Positions 43,555 through 52,287 of a DNA stretch of 64,000 bases are shown here, piece by piece; the stretch's first letter is position 1, and each line of letters starts with the position of its first letter. The DNA is from UBA7803 sp034522075 (GTDB lineage Bacteria; Pseudomonadota; Gammaproteobacteria; Pseudomonadales; Azotimanducaceae): assembly GCA_034522075.1 (NCBI GenBank), contig JAXHLO010000025.1, positions 102,737 to 166,736 on the forward strand, given 5' to 3'. The notes beneath the pieces were generated by a model. The model did no database searches, was not told the DNA's origin, and saw only the letters and a program-made list of their open reading frames with translations. A program made the position numbers and the translations under genes.

Positions 43555-45026
43555 GCCGCGTCCTGCGCCTCGGCGCCGCCGTCGGTAAAGCTCAGCACGA
43601 ACCGTGCTCCGCCCCCCGGAGCCGATTCGTAACGGGCTTCCCCGCCATGCTCCCGCATCACGCTGGCAACGATGGCCAGGCCCAGCCCGGTGCCTTTACC
43701 GGGCGGCTGACGGGTAAAGAAGGGTTGGAAAACGTGCGGCAGATCTTCCGGCGCGATGCCGCTGCCGTCGTCGGCCACAAACAGCGAGACGCGTCCGTCG
43801 TCATCGCGGAACACGCCGGCTTCCACGCGGGTTCCGGCATGGCGCAGGGCATTGCGCAGCAGATTCGACACTGCCAGTTCCAGCCGCACCGGATCACCGC
43901 AAACCACGAGATCGCCGCCGCCGGGCTGAATGTGCACCTCGATGTCCTCCGCTTCCGCACCCTGCCTCACCCGCTCCAGCAGATCCGACAGGCATACCGG
44001 TTCCCGGGCAGCCTCTTCGCTGCGGCCGTAATTCAGCAGTTGACGGACGATATCGGCCATGCGCGAGGCCTGACGGCGGACGTCCCGCAGAGCCTTCCCG
44101 AAGCGCCCCTGCTCGTCGTTGCGCTCGAGATGGCGGATGCGCCCGTCGATGACCGACAGCGGCGAGCCAAGCTCATGGGCGAGGCCCTGGGCGACGCGGC
44201 CCACCACGGCCACCCGTTCCGATTCCTGCAACTGGCGCTCGAGATCGCGCTCGCGCCGTTGCCGCTCGCGCAACTCATCTTCTGCATGGCGAATGGAATC
44301 CACCATGGTATTGAAGCCGGCGCCGATTTCAGAGAATTCCCGGGGCGACGCGGCCTGGAACGACACATCGCGGTCGCCCCCGGCCAGGGCGTTCATCCGC
44401 TCGAGAAGGGTCCGGACGTGCCGCCCGACCAGGCGCCGATAGAGCAGTAGCGTGAACGCAACGGACATGACCACGGCGAGCAGCCAGAACGACCACGCCA
44501 TACGGCTGACTTCCTGCACCGTGGCATCGATCTCGCGGCGGTCGCGGGTGATCTGCAGCAGGCCGTGAATCCGCCCGCCGTGATCGATGAGCGGGGAAAA
44601 ATAGGAATACACATTCCGCCCATCGACGCTGCGATAGCGGCCGCCGTCTTCGCCGGTGCGCACGACGTCCGAGGCCACTTCGCTGGTGCGCACTTCCTGA
44701 TCTGCCGTTCCCGCCGCTACCACCAGATCGCCATTACCGTCGTAAACCGCCGCTCCATAGACCCGGCGGATGCTGAATAACGACTCGAGGCTGCGGCGGA
44801 TCTCTTCGCTGCGGCCATCGCTCAGGTTGGCACTGATGCTCGGTGCCACGGCCCGGCTGATGAGCTCGATCTCACCCTGCAGGCGCGATTCCAGCGACCG
44901 CTCCGCCCAGTTGGCCATCACCAGCACGACACTGGCCGTGAGCAGCGCAAGGGGCAGCAGCACGCCGACCATGAAGGCCTGCCGCAGATCGTAGGGACGG
45001 GAGCGGCGGGGCAGGAAACGACTCAT
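43551..45026 (-). CDS. Sensor histidine kinase partner of the sigma-54 regulator
   Basis: A 491-residue membrane kinase. Two membrane helices (MVGVLLPLALLTASVVLVMA near 18-37 and WLLAVVMSVAFTLLLY near 180) enclose a periplasmic Cache-like sensor of about 140 residues. A HAMP linker and coiled coil (ELRERQRRERDLERQLQESER) lead to the kinase core: His284 in GLAHELGSPLSVI, the N box SNLLRNALRHA and the G2 box PPGKGTGLGLAIV. The arrangement resembles kinases that sense small molecules or envelope state. ATGA overlap with the regulator shows one operon. A palindrome lies 24-44 bases upstream. Confidence 0.92.
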   Translation of the reverse strand: MSRFLPRRSRPYDLRQAFMVGVLLPLALLTASVVLVMANWAERSLESRLQGEIELISRAVAPSISANLSDGRSEEIRRSLESLFSIRRVYGAAVYDGNGDLVVAAGTADQEVRTSEVASDVVRTGEDGGRYRSVDGRNVYSYFSPLIDHGGRIHGLLQITRDRREIDATVQEVSRMAWSFWLLAVVMSVAFTLLLYRRLVGRHVRTLLERMNALAGGDRDVSFQAASPREFSEIGAGFNTMVDSIRHAEDELRERQRRERDLERQLQESERVAVVGRVAQGLAHELGSPLSVIDGRIRHLERNDEQGRFGKALRDVRRQASRMADIVRQLLNYGRSEEAAREPVCLSDLLERVRQGAEAEDIEVHIQPGGGDLVVCGDPVRLELAVSNLLRNALRHAGTRVEAGVFRDDDGRVSLFVADDGSGIAPEDLPHVFQPFFTRQPPGKGTGLGLAIVASVMREHGGEARYESAPGGGARFVLSFTDGGAEAQDAA

Positions 45027-45049
45027 AAGCCGTCATTCTACTCCGCCAG

Positions 45050-45070
45050 TATGTTCGCTGATAGAACATA
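45050..45070. promoter_or_regulatory. Perfect inverted repeat TATGTTC-N7-GAACATA in front of the two-component operon
   Basis: Seven-base arms with a seven-base spacer lie 24-44 bases before the kinase start (45026, minus), inside the expected promoter. The arms are AT-rich against a GC-rich background. The TGTTC/GAACA core resembles sites of several dimeric regulators; it could be bound by the encoded regulator (autoregulation) or by another factor. Confidence 0.5.
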
Positions 45071-45075
45071 ATGTC

Positions 45076-45100
45076 CGACAGGGCAACACTCGCCCTGTCG
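45076..45100 (-). terminator. Strong GC-rich hairpin CGACAGGGC-N7-GCCCTGTCG
   Basis: A perfect nine-base stem with a seven-base loop sits just past the stop of the 45139 gene and before the kinase promoter. No T-run follows, so it may be a factor-assisted or transcript-stabilising hairpin rather than a classical terminator. Confidence 0.5.
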
Positions 45101-45138
45101 CGGACGGCCAAGGCCGTGGAGCACCCGGCCTCAATCCA

Positions 45139-45507
45139 TCACTGTGCCAGCGCGGCCAGCGCTTGTGCATCCTCTTCGGCAGCCTGGTGCTCGAAGCGCA
45201 GCACCGATCCAGCAAGCAGTTTCATCGCAACGTTAGCCGTGGGATCGTTGAGTACAGCCTGAAGTTTTTCCCGGTCGGCCTCGGCCGGCTGATGCTGCAT
45301 ATTGCCGATGGCCCCGGCAATGGTACGCAGACGCGGATCGAGCTTCTCATTCCCGGCAATTTCCGCCAGCGTCGCCTTCTGCTCATCGTCGGGGAAATGC
45401 TCCATTTCTGCGACGATGCCGGCCATGGTGGTCAACGGGTCATCGGCTGCCTGTGCCGTGCCTGCCGCCAGCAACAGTCCAAGAACAATCACACTGAGCG
45501 CTTTCAT
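45139..45507 (-). CDS. Small secreted alpha-helical protein of unknown function
   Basis: A 122-residue exported protein with signal MKALSVIVLGLLLAAGTAQA. The mature part of about 102 residues is acidic and helical, with repeated turns such as MEHFPDDEQKATLAEIAG and MQHQPAEADREKLQAVLND. These suggest two or three helical hairpins. Family unknown. It lies directly upstream of the two-component operon on the same strand but is separated by a strong hairpin and an inverted repeat. Confidence 0.65.
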   Translation of the reverse strand: MKALSVIVLGLLLAAGTAQAADDPLTTMAGIVAEMEHFPDDEQKATLAEIAGNEKLDPRLRTIAGAIGNMQHQPAEADREKLQAVLNDPTANVAMKLLAGSVLRFEHQAAEEDAQALAALAQ

Positions 45508-45570
45508 AGTGCCTCCGCGGTGTCTGAGGAATTCTCATGCGTGCCGGCAAACCCTAACACAGCCGCCGCG

Positions 45571-46473
45571 ATGGCGATGACGAAACATGACATCGGTCCA
45601 GCAGCCTGCTTGAATGGCCGGAAATCACTGCGGGAGCCTGCCTTGCCCAACGCCAATGACGAACAGGTCGAGTACTGGAACGGCCGCGCCGGACAGTCGT
45701 GGGTCGCAGCCCAGGCGCAACTCGACGGCATGCTTGCACCCATCAGCGCAGCGCTGCTGGAGCGTTCCGGCGCACGCCGCGGCGAGCGCGCCGTGGATGT
45801 CGGATGCGGCTGCGGCGACAGTGCGCTGGCCCTGGCGCAGCGGGGTGTGGCGGTGTGGGGCATCGACATATCCGAGCCCATGCTGGCGCTGGCCCGGTCA
45901 CGGGCCGCCGGCCTCGACAATGTGGCATTCTCCCGCACCGACGCCGCCAGAGCGGACTTTACGCCCGATCACGACCTGGTGCTCTCGCGCTTCGGCGTCA
46001 TGTTCTTCGCCGATCCCCATGCGGCGTTCCAGAACCTGCGCACGGCGCTGGTGGACAATGGCCGCCTCTGTTTCGTGTGCTGGCAGGCGCCGCAGCTCAA
46101 CCCCTGGGTAGCCATCGCCGGTAAGGCGGTGCGGCCGTTTCTGCCGGAACCTGAAGAGCAGGCCGACCCCCGCGCGCCCGGCCCGTTTGCCTTCGCCGAA
46201 GCGCAGTACGTGCGCGACATCCTGGCCCGGGCCGGTTTCGCCGATATTGCCATCGATGGCTTCGAACCCACCCTGCACCTGGCGGACGATCTGGACGGTG
46301 CCATGGAATTTCTGCAGCAGGTTGGTCCGCTGTCACACGCACTGGCGGAACTGGACGAATCCGCCCAGGCCGCTGCGCTGGATGCGGCCCGACAGGCCCT
46401 GGCACCGTACGCCACCCCCCAGGGACTGAACCTGGACGGTGCCTGCTGGCTGGTGAGCGCCAGAGCAGGCTGA
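45571..46473 (+). CDS. Class I SAM-dependent methyltransferase
   Basis: A roughly 300-residue protein. Motif I is VDVGCGCGDSALALAQRGV, followed by the acidic loop IDISEPMLALARSRA and motif IV LVLSRFGVMFFADPHAA, with LVDNGRLCFVCWQAPQLNPW after. The start is uncertain: ATG 45571 or 45577 give a short extra tail, while a TTG at 45642 would begin LPNANDEQVEYWNG, where the family usually starts. The acceptor is unknown. It is divergent from the small secreted gene and lies just before a BCCT carrier. Confidence 0.88.
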   Translation: MAMTKHDIGPAACLNGRKSLREPALPNANDEQVEYWNGRAGQSWVAAQAQLDGMLAPISAALLERSGARRGERAVDVGCGCGDSALALAQRGVAVWGIDISEPMLALARSRAAGLDNVAFSRTDAARADFTPDHDLVLSRFGVMFFADPHAAFQNLRTALVDNGRLCFVCWQAPQLNPWVAIAGKAVRPFLPEPEEQADPRAPGPFAFAEAQYVRDILARAGFADIAIDGFEPTLHLADDLDGAMEFLQQVGPLSHALAELDESAQAAALDAARQALAPYATPQGLNLDGACWLVSARAG

Positions 46474-46498
46474 TCGCCCGCACTGCCCAGCCGGTATC

Positions 46499-48022
46499 GT
46501 GATGCAGTCAGCGCCACTCCTGCAGCGCGTCCTCAGCGGCATGGAGCCCCGGGTGTTCCTGCCCGCGGCTGCACTGGCGATCCTGTTCGTGGCATTCGGT
46601 GCAGGCTTCACGGATACCGCACGGGTTGCCTTCGAAGCCGTTCAGACATTTGTCATCGACACTTTCGGCTGGTTCTACGTGCTGGTCGCCACGGCGCTGC
46701 TGGTGGGCGTGATGTGGCTGTTGTTCAGCCGTTTCGGCAGCATCCGCCTTGGCCGCGAGGACAGCGAGCCGGAGTTCGGGTACCTGGCGTGGTTCAGCAT
46801 GCTGCTGTCCGCCGGCATGGGCATCGGCATCGTATTCTTCGGCGTCGCGGAACCGGTGCTGCATTACCTGGAACCGCCCGATACGGCGGGCTCTACACCG
46901 GCCGCTCTGCGCGAGTCCATGCGCTTCACATTCTTTCACTGGGGTCTGCATCCCTGGGCCATCTACACGGCCCTGGCCCTGCCGCTGGCGTACTTCCACT
47001 TCCGCCACGGACTGCCGCTGGCCCCGCGATCGCTGCTCTACCCGCTGCTCGGCGACCGCATCCGCGGCGTGGCAGGCCATGCCGTCGACGTGCTGTGCAC
47101 GCTGGGCACGCTGTTCGGGGTAGCCACCTCCCTGGGGCTCGGTGCCATTCAGGTCAACGCCGGGTTCAACGAACTGCTGGGGCTGCCGCAGACGACGGGC
47201 GCACAGATCGGCCTGATCACGGCCATCACCGCGGTGGCAACCATTTCGGTGGTCAGCGGGCTGCACATGGGCATCCGGTTGCTCAGCAAACTCAATATGG
47301 GTCTGGCAGCCGCCATATTCGCCTTCGTTCTGCTGAGCGGACCCACCATCTACATCATCGAACTGTTTCTGGACAGTCTCGGCTACTACCTGCAGAAGCT
47401 GCCGGTTACCAGCCTGCACATCCGCCCCGGCAATGAAGGCGACTGGCAGGCCAACTGGACTCTGTTCTACTGGAGCTGGTGGATATCCTGGTCGCCGTTC
47501 GTCGGCGTGTTCGTCGCCCGCATCTCGAAAGGCCGAACCATTCGCGAATTCATCGCGACCGCCCTGATCGTCCCCAGCCTGGGCGGGTTTCTCTGGTTCT
47601 CCGCGCTCGGCGGCACGGCGCTGTATCAGGAGCAGGCCGTGGCCGGCAGCATTGCCGAGGTGGTACGCGCCGACGAAGCTCTGGCCCTGTTCGCCGTGCT
47701 GGAACAATTGCCGCTGCATCATCTGACCTGGGCACTGGCGACGCTTCTGGTGATCATCTTCTTCGTGACGTCGTCGGACTCGGGATCGCTGGTGAACGAC
47801 ATGATCACTTCCGGCGGACATCCCAGCCCGCCGCGGGCACAGCGCGTGTTCTGGGCGCTGGCGGAAGGTGCCGTAGCGGCTGTGCTGCTCTATGCGGGCG
47901 GCCTGAATGCGCTGCGCACGGCATCCCTCACTACCGGATTACCCATTGCGGTTTTTCTGCTGGTTGCGCTGTGGGGCCTGATACGCGCACTGCGCCAGGA
48001 CAGCGGCCCAGGCAGCTACTGA
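46499..48022 (+). CDS. BCCT-family betaine/choline/carnitine transporter
   Basis: A 507-residue inner-membrane carrier with twelve helices, starting at GTG 46499 or ATG 46502. Family marks are the GMGIGIVFFGVAEPVLHY stretch near 103-120, which contains the family glycine-rich segment, and WTLFYWSWWISWSPFVGVF around residue 320, the aromatic betaine-binding region, followed by RISKGRTIREFIATAL. It takes up glycine betaine, choline or a related compound, mostly with sodium. A second, broken member of the same family lies at 61.8 kb. Confidence 0.93.
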   Translation: MMQSAPLLQRVLSGMEPRVFLPAAALAILFVAFGAGFTDTARVAFEAVQTFVIDTFGWFYVLVATALLVGVMWLLFSRFGSIRLGREDSEPEFGYLAWFSMLLSAGMGIGIVFFGVAEPVLHYLEPPDTAGSTPAALRESMRFTFFHWGLHPWAIYTALALPLAYFHFRHGLPLAPRSLLYPLLGDRIRGVAGHAVDVLCTLGTLFGVATSLGLGAIQVNAGFNELLGLPQTTGAQIGLITAITAVATISVVSGLHMGIRLLSKLNMGLAAAIFAFVLLSGPTIYIIELFLDSLGYYLQKLPVTSLHIRPGNEGDWQANWTLFYWSWWISWSPFVGVFVARISKGRTIREFIATALIVPSLGGFLWFSALGGTALYQEQAVAGSIAEVVRADEALALFAVLEQLPLHHLTWALATLLVIIFFVTSSDSGSLVNDMITSGGHPSPPRAQRVFWALAEGAVAAVLLYAGGLNALRTASLTTGLPIAVFLLVALWGLIRALRQDSGPGSY

Positions 48023-48023
48023 C

Positions 48024-48641
48024 TCAGGCAGCGGCACTCGGCCGAGCGGATACCGTTTCATGCCAGCGCCACAGATGCTGCAGGTCCGGGTCAGGCTTCA
48101 GGTCGACCAGAGCGGCAGCAAAGTCGATCACGCACAAGGCGGTGATATCCGCCACGCTGAAAGAATCACCGGCCATGAAAGGCCGGTCTGCCAGCGCCTC
48201 GTCGAGGCGGCGGTAGTAGGAACGGGCGGCCTTCTCACCCAACGCCTTGGCCGCCGGTATCTGCTCCCGGTCCGGCATGGCTCTGGCCACCACGGGGCCG
48301 TTGACCCAGGCCTGGCCAATGGGAGCGAGCAGTTCGAACTCGAGTTGCCGGTTGACCATGTCGATGCGGGCGATGTCCGCCGCCGTCTGTCCGAACAGCG
48401 GCGGCTCCGGCTGCAGCGCCTCGAAGTAACGGCAGATCGCCACCGATTCGGCGATGCAGCTGCCATCGTCGAGTTCCAGCACCGGCACCTTGCCGCTGGG
48501 ATTCCTGCGCAGGAACTCGGGTGTTTTGTGTTCGCCGGCTCGCATGTCGACCTGCACCGTGGGCACTTCGATGCCTTTTTCAGCCAGAAACACGCGCACG
48601 CGCCGGGGGTTGGGCGCCTGGGTCACGTCATAGAGTTTCAT
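48024..48641 (-). CDS. Glutathione S-transferase
   Basis: A 205-residue cytoplasmic protein from ATG 48641 (MKLYDVTQAPNPRRVRVFLA). The thioredoxin-like N-domain has KVPVLELDDGSCIAESVAIC, the cis-Pro and Glu-Ser glutathione site. The helical C-domain contains RPFMAGDSFSVADITALCV, the N-capping Ser/Asp box of GSTs. It conjugates or isomerises with glutathione; the specific class is not clear. It is convergent with the BCCT gene, whose stop is two bases away. Confidence 0.92.
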   Translation of the reverse strand: MKLYDVTQAPNPRRVRVFLAEKGIEVPTVQVDMRAGEHKTPEFLRRNPSGKVPVLELDDGSCIAESVAICRYFEALQPEPPLFGQTAADIARIDMVNRQLEFELLAPIGQAWVNGPVVARAMPDREQIPAAKALGEKAARSYYRRLDEALADRPFMAGDSFSVADITALCVIDFAAALVDLKPDPDLQHLWRWHETVSARPSAAA

Positions 48642-48666
48642 GATTCCTCCGCTGTCAGTAAAGCTG

Positions 48667-49536
48667 TCAGGGCTTCTCGCCGTAGTCCTGCCAGGGCGCA
48701 TCGCGGTCGCGAATGGTCTGGCGGAAGCCCTTTTCCTCAAAACTTTCCACCCAGCGGTAAGCCTCTTCGGTATGCCGGGTGGCGCCGTCGAACAGGGTTC
48801 CCAGGAGCTGGGTCGTGCGCAGGCCCATGTTCTCGAACGCCTGATTGATGAGGAGCTTGTTCAAAGCAAGCTGGTTGGCCGGAATGTTGCGGAACAGGCG
48901 CGCTTCGGCCTCGATGAACGACTCGAGCTCGTCCGGGGCCACCACGTGGGAAACCAGACCGATGCGATGGGCCGTCTCAGCGTCGATGGCACGGCCGGTG
49001 AGCAGGAACTGCTTGGCATGCTCCAGGCCCAGCCGGTAGACCCACAGCATGGTGGTGGGCGTGCCGTAGATGCGGCTCGGCGCATAGCCGATATGGGCAT
49101 CGCTGGCCATGTAGAGCTGGTCGCAGCACAGGATCAGATCGGTAGCGCCGCCGATGGCCCAGCCCTTGATCTCGCCGAGCACCGGCTTGGGACATTCCCA
49201 GATGCTCATGAAGCGGCGCACGTTGTTGCCCATGAACTGCCAGTCGCGCACCGGATCCCAGGCCCCCTCGCGGTGCTCGATATCCGGCGCAGCGTAGGGC
49301 GTGTCCCAATCACCACGGTTGGCGGTCAGATCATAGCCGGCGGTCAGCGTGTCGCCGGCGCCGCGCAGCACGATGGCGGCCACTTCCTTCGACCGGCTGG
49401 CGCGATCGATTCCATCGGCGATGCCCTGAATCACCGCGTTGGTCAGCGTGTTCTTTTTTTCGGGCCGGTTGATGGTGAGGATGGCAATGCCATCACGCTG
49501 CTCATAGAGGGTCTCGTCTGAGTTCCGGTCCGCCAC
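48667..49536 (-). CDS. Enoyl-CoA hydratase/isomerase family protein
   Basis: A 289-residue crotonase-fold enzyme. The start is GTG 49536, behind GAAGGAGGCCACC. IAILTINRPEKKNTLTNAV opens the fold, DTLTAGYDL is the oxyanion loop region, and KPVLGEIKGWAIGGATDLIL carries the active-site glutamate position. RIGLVSHVVAPDELE gives the C-terminal part. The inserted loop TANRGDWDTPYAAPDIEHR is longer than in standard enoyl-CoA hydratases, which may mean another CoA-linked reaction. It lies 25 bases before the GST gene on the same strand. Confidence 0.88.
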   Translation of the reverse strand: MADRNSDETLYEQRDGIAILTINRPEKKNTLTNAVIQGIADGIDRASRSKEVAAIVLRGAGDTLTAGYDLTANRGDWDTPYAAPDIEHREGAWDPVRDWQFMGNNVRRFMSIWECPKPVLGEIKGWAIGGATDLILCCDQLYMASDAHIGYAPSRIYGTPTTMLWVYRLGLEHAKQFLLTGRAIDAETAHRIGLVSHVVAPDELESFIEAEARLFRNIPANQLALNKLLINQAFENMGLRTTQLLGTLFDGATRHTEEAYRWVESFEEKGFRQTIRDRDAPWQDYGEKP

Positions 49537-49547
49537 GGTGGCCTCCT

Positions 49548-50186
49548 TCAGGCTTCCAGTTGTCTGAGCTTGTCCTCGAACTTGTCGCGGGTGCGCGCAT
49601 CGATGGGTAGCGAGAGGAATTGCCGGAGCTCGGCATCGGACAGCTTGCGCTGCACACCGCGGAACAGATCGATGGTCGTCATTCCCGGTTCTGCTGGCTC
49701 GTGCAGCGTGAAGGCCTCGCCGGGCTCGACCCGGCCAGGCACGACGACCCGGCAATAGGCCCCCGGACGCTCCGCCGTCATGAACTGCTTGACGAAGCCG
49801 GTATCCTCCATGCGTGCGGCCAGGGTATTGCAGGGAATACGCGGCGCGCTGACCTCCAGCACCACCGTGGAGAACTCCAGCCGGGCGCCGATGGCCAGCC
49901 CCGGCGACGGCAACCCGGCCAGGGTCAGGTTCTCACCGAACATCCCCGGGACCAGAGGCCGGTCGAGTTGCGCCGACCACCAGTCATAGTCTTCCTGACG
50001 ATACAGATACACAGCCTGATCCGCCCCGCCATGGTGATGGGTATCGACGATCTCATCGACATCCAGACCCAGCTCACCGATCCTGACGGCACCGGCAACG
50101 GATTCCTTGAAGATGCCCGTATGCCCCTGAAAGCTGCGGCCGTCCAGCCGCCTGCGGCGGCCTGCATTGACGCTGACGATGTACAT
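49548..50186 (-). CDS. MOSC-domain protein
   Basis: A 212-residue protein starting at ATG 50186 (MYIVSVNAGRRRRLDGRS). The MOSC fold is seen in DTHHHGGADQAVYLYRQ, PGMFGENLTLAGLP and the conserved cysteine in APRIPCNTLAARM, with GAYCRVVVPGRVEPGEAF following. MOSC proteins carry sulfur for molybdenum cofactor or act on N-hydroxylated and thiol compounds, as in the YiiM type. It ends 11 bases before the enoyl-CoA hydratase GTG, so they probably share a transcript. Confidence 0.9.
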   Translation of the reverse strand: MYIVSVNAGRRRRLDGRSFQGHTGIFKESVAGAVRIGELGLDVDEIVDTHHHGGADQAVYLYRQEDYDWWSAQLDRPLVPGMFGENLTLAGLPSPGLAIGARLEFSTVVLEVSAPRIPCNTLAARMEDTGFVKQFMTAERPGAYCRVVVPGRVEPGEAFTLHEPAEPGMTTIDLFRGVQRKLSDAELRQFLSLPIDARTRDKFEDKLRQLEA

Positions 50187-50211
50187 GAGTCTCCCAACCG
50201 GCAAGGGGGGT

Positions 50212-50217
50212 TATAAT
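50212..50217 (+). promoter_or_regulatory. Consensus -10 element TATAAT
   Basis: An exact TATAAT, rare in this GC-rich DNA, lies 45 bases upstream of the PRC-barrel gene start at 50262. No good -35 element sits at the usual distance, so promoter use is tentative. Confidence 0.35.
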
Positions 50218-50261
50218 GCCCGCAGCCAAGCCTGCGAGGCCAGCGACGGATGGAGGTAGTG

Positions 50262-51083
50262 ATGTTGCGTCCGACGATTCTATGGGCCGCGCTGTGCACG
50301 GTAACAGCCGCGGCAGCTGCCGCCGAGCCTTTCGAATTCCCGTCCCGTGCGGACGTCGGCAAAGCCGGCGAACTGCTCGGCACGCGGGTGGAAACCCCGG
50401 AAGGGGAGGAACTGGGCCGGGTCAGTGACTTCGCCATTGACCTGGACAGCGGCCGCATTGCCTATGTGGTGGTGTCCGTGGGCAGTTTTCTCATCGAAGA
50501 CAGTCTGATCGCCGTGGATCCTGCGGCGCTCGAGACTGTCGCCGCAGACTCTGATCGCCTGGTCATCCACGCCGAGGCGGCAACCCTGCGGGCCGCCCGG
50601 CGATTCTCCGCCGGCGACTGGCCCCTTACCGCGGATGTGACCGGAACCCGTCGAGAGCCCGCCGGCCAGTCCGGCGACGGCGCCGCCCCCAGGCAGGACG
50701 CACCCGCGGACCGCGGCAGGGCGACCATCAGTGACGGCCGCAAGACCGCCACACTGTCAGCGGGAAAACGGCGTATTCAGCTCATGGAGCCCGAGGAACC
50801 GGCACCCGCGGCAGACCCGGCAGATGGCGCCGGAATCGAGGGCAAAGCCGTGCAAGGCGGTAACGCGGCAGCGGACGAGGCCCCCCGGCGCGAGCCGGAT
50901 ACGCGATTCGGACGTCTGGACCGGGACGGCGATGGCACGCTCAACCGGGCCGAAATCGCCCACGAGCTGAGCCGCGACGATCGCTTCGCCGACATCGACC
51001 GTGACGGCGACGGGGTGATCGATGCCGGAGAATTCGACCTCTGGCAGGAAGACGGCGCTTCAACCGACGCTGCGAATCGCTGA
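50262..51083 (+). CDS. Secreted PRC-barrel/EF-hand fusion protein
   Basis: A 273-residue exported protein; the ATG at 50262 is preferred over 50250 because GGAGG lies at a good distance before it. The signal is MLRPTILWAALCTVTAAAA. A PRC-barrel domain follows (VGKAGELLGTRVETPEGEEL and DFAIDLDSGRIAYVVVSV, about 25-75). After a basic/alanine linker, two EF-hand calcium loops end the protein: RLDRDGDGTLNRAEI and DIDRDGDGVIDAGEF, each with the D-x-D-x-D-G spacing. It may couple calcium to surface or polymer binding. The fusion of these two domains in one periplasmic protein is uncommon. Confidence 0.8.
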   Translation: MLRPTILWAALCTVTAAAAAAEPFEFPSRADVGKAGELLGTRVETPEGEELGRVSDFAIDLDSGRIAYVVVSVGSFLIEDSLIAVDPAALETVAADSDRLVIHAEAATLRAARRFSAGDWPLTADVTGTRREPAGQSGDGAAPRQDAPADRGRATISDGRKTATLSAGKRRIQLMEPEEPAPAADPADGAGIEGKAVQGGNAAADEAPRREPDTRFGRLDRDGDGTLNRAEIAHELSRDDRFADIDRDGDGVIDAGEFDLWQEDGASTDAANR

Positions 51084-51117
51084 AGACCGCCCGGCGGTTC
51101 GCGATACACTGCCCGCC

Positions 51118-52284
51118 ATGACCGATCCCACAGACCCGCGAACCGAAACCCGTATCGTACAGGGCATGCATTACGTGGACCCGGCGAGCGGCGCTATCGT
51201 GCCGCCCATCGACCCCTCCACCACATTCGCCCGGGACGACGATTATCGGCTTTACCCCGGGGGCCACAGCTATGCCCGGGACCACAACCCCACCTTCGCT
51301 GCGGCCGAACAGATGCTGGCGGAACTCGAAGGCGCCGCCGAGGCACGCCTGTTCAGTTCCGGTATGGCCGCCGCCATGACGATCATCCAGGCGCTGCGCC
51401 CGGGCGACCGCATCGTCGCACCGGCCGTCATGTACTGGGGGTTTCGCAACTGGCTGCGGCGCTTCTGCAGCGACTGGGGCCTCGAACTCGACCTCTACGA
51501 CAGTGATGACCCCGACGATCTGCCGCGCCGCGTGCGAGCCGCCTGCACCCGCCTGATCTGGCTGGAAACGCCGTGCAATCCCACCTGGGCCGTCGCCGAC
51601 ATCGCCCGTGCCGCGGAGCTGGCCCGCGATGCGGGCGCAACCCTCGCGGTGGATTCCACCGCAGCCACGCCGGTGCTGACCCGACCGCTGGAGCTCGGGG
51701 CCGACCTGGTCATGCATTCCGCCACCAAGTATCTGAACGGTCACGGCGATGTGGTCGCCGGTGCGCTGGCTACCGCCCGGAAAGATGCTCTGTGGCAGCG
51801 TATCGGCGAGATCAGGGCCAATGGCGGGGCCATTCCCGGCAGTTTCGAAGCGTGGTTGCTGCAGCGCGGCATGCGCACGCTGTTTCTTCGCGTGCGGCAG
51901 GCCAGCGCCTCTGCCCTGCGCGTTGCCCAGCACTTCGAAGGCCACGACCAGGTGCTGCAGGTTCTCTATCCGGGGCTGACCAGCCATCCGGGCCACGACA
52001 TCGCACAGCGCCAGATGCACGGCGGTTTCGGCGGCATGCTGTCGTTGCGAATCAAAGGCGGGCGTGCAGCCGCGCTGGCCGTTGCCGGCCGCTGCCGCAC
52101 GTTCATCCGGGCAACGTCTCTAGGCGGGGTGGAAAGTCTGATCGAGCACCGCCATACCATCGAGGGCGCCGACAGTCCCATTCCCGACGATCTGTTGCGG
52201 TTGTCGATCGGCATAGAAGCGGTGGAGGACCTGATCGCAGACCTGGAGCAGGCTCTGGACGGGCCCGGGGGCAGCCCAAGCTGA
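51118..52284 (+). CDS. PLP-dependent cystathionine lyase/synthase-family enzyme
   Basis: A 388-residue cytoplasmic enzyme of the Cys/Met metabolism fold, from ATG 51118. The PLP lysine is Lys204 in HSATKYLNGHGDVVAG. Upstream are LFSSGMAAAMTIIQAL (ring contact), ETPCNPTWAVADI and VDSTAATPVLTRPLE, and downstream SLGGVESLIEHRHTIEG. This family includes cystathionine gamma-synthase, beta-lyase and methionine gamma-lyase; which reaction applies cannot be told from these motifs. The longer frame from 51022 overlaps the previous gene. Confidence 0.9.
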   Translation: MTDPTDPRTETRIVQGMHYVDPASGAIVPPIDPSTTFARDDDYRLYPGGHSYARDHNPTFAAAEQMLAELEGAAEARLFSSGMAAAMTIIQALRPGDRIVAPAVMYWGFRNWLRRFCSDWGLELDLYDSDDPDDLPRRVRAACTRLIWLETPCNPTWAVADIARAAELARDAGATLAVDSTAATPVLTRPLELGADLVMHSATKYLNGHGDVVAGALATARKDALWQRIGEIRANGGAIPGSFEAWLLQRGMRTLFLRVRQASASALRVAQHFEGHDQVLQVLYPGLTSHPGHDIAQRQMHGGFGGMLSLRIKGGRAAALAVAGRCRTFIRATSLGGVESLIEHRHTIEGADSPIPDDLLRLSIGIEAVEDLIADLEQALDGPGGSPS

Positions 52285-52287
52285 CTC

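Noticed and set aside
42196..45026. Reading the two-component pair as a nitrogen-regulation NtrBC system
   Set aside because: The kinase has a periplasmic Cache-like sensor and membrane helices and lacks a PAS domain, so it is not NtrB.
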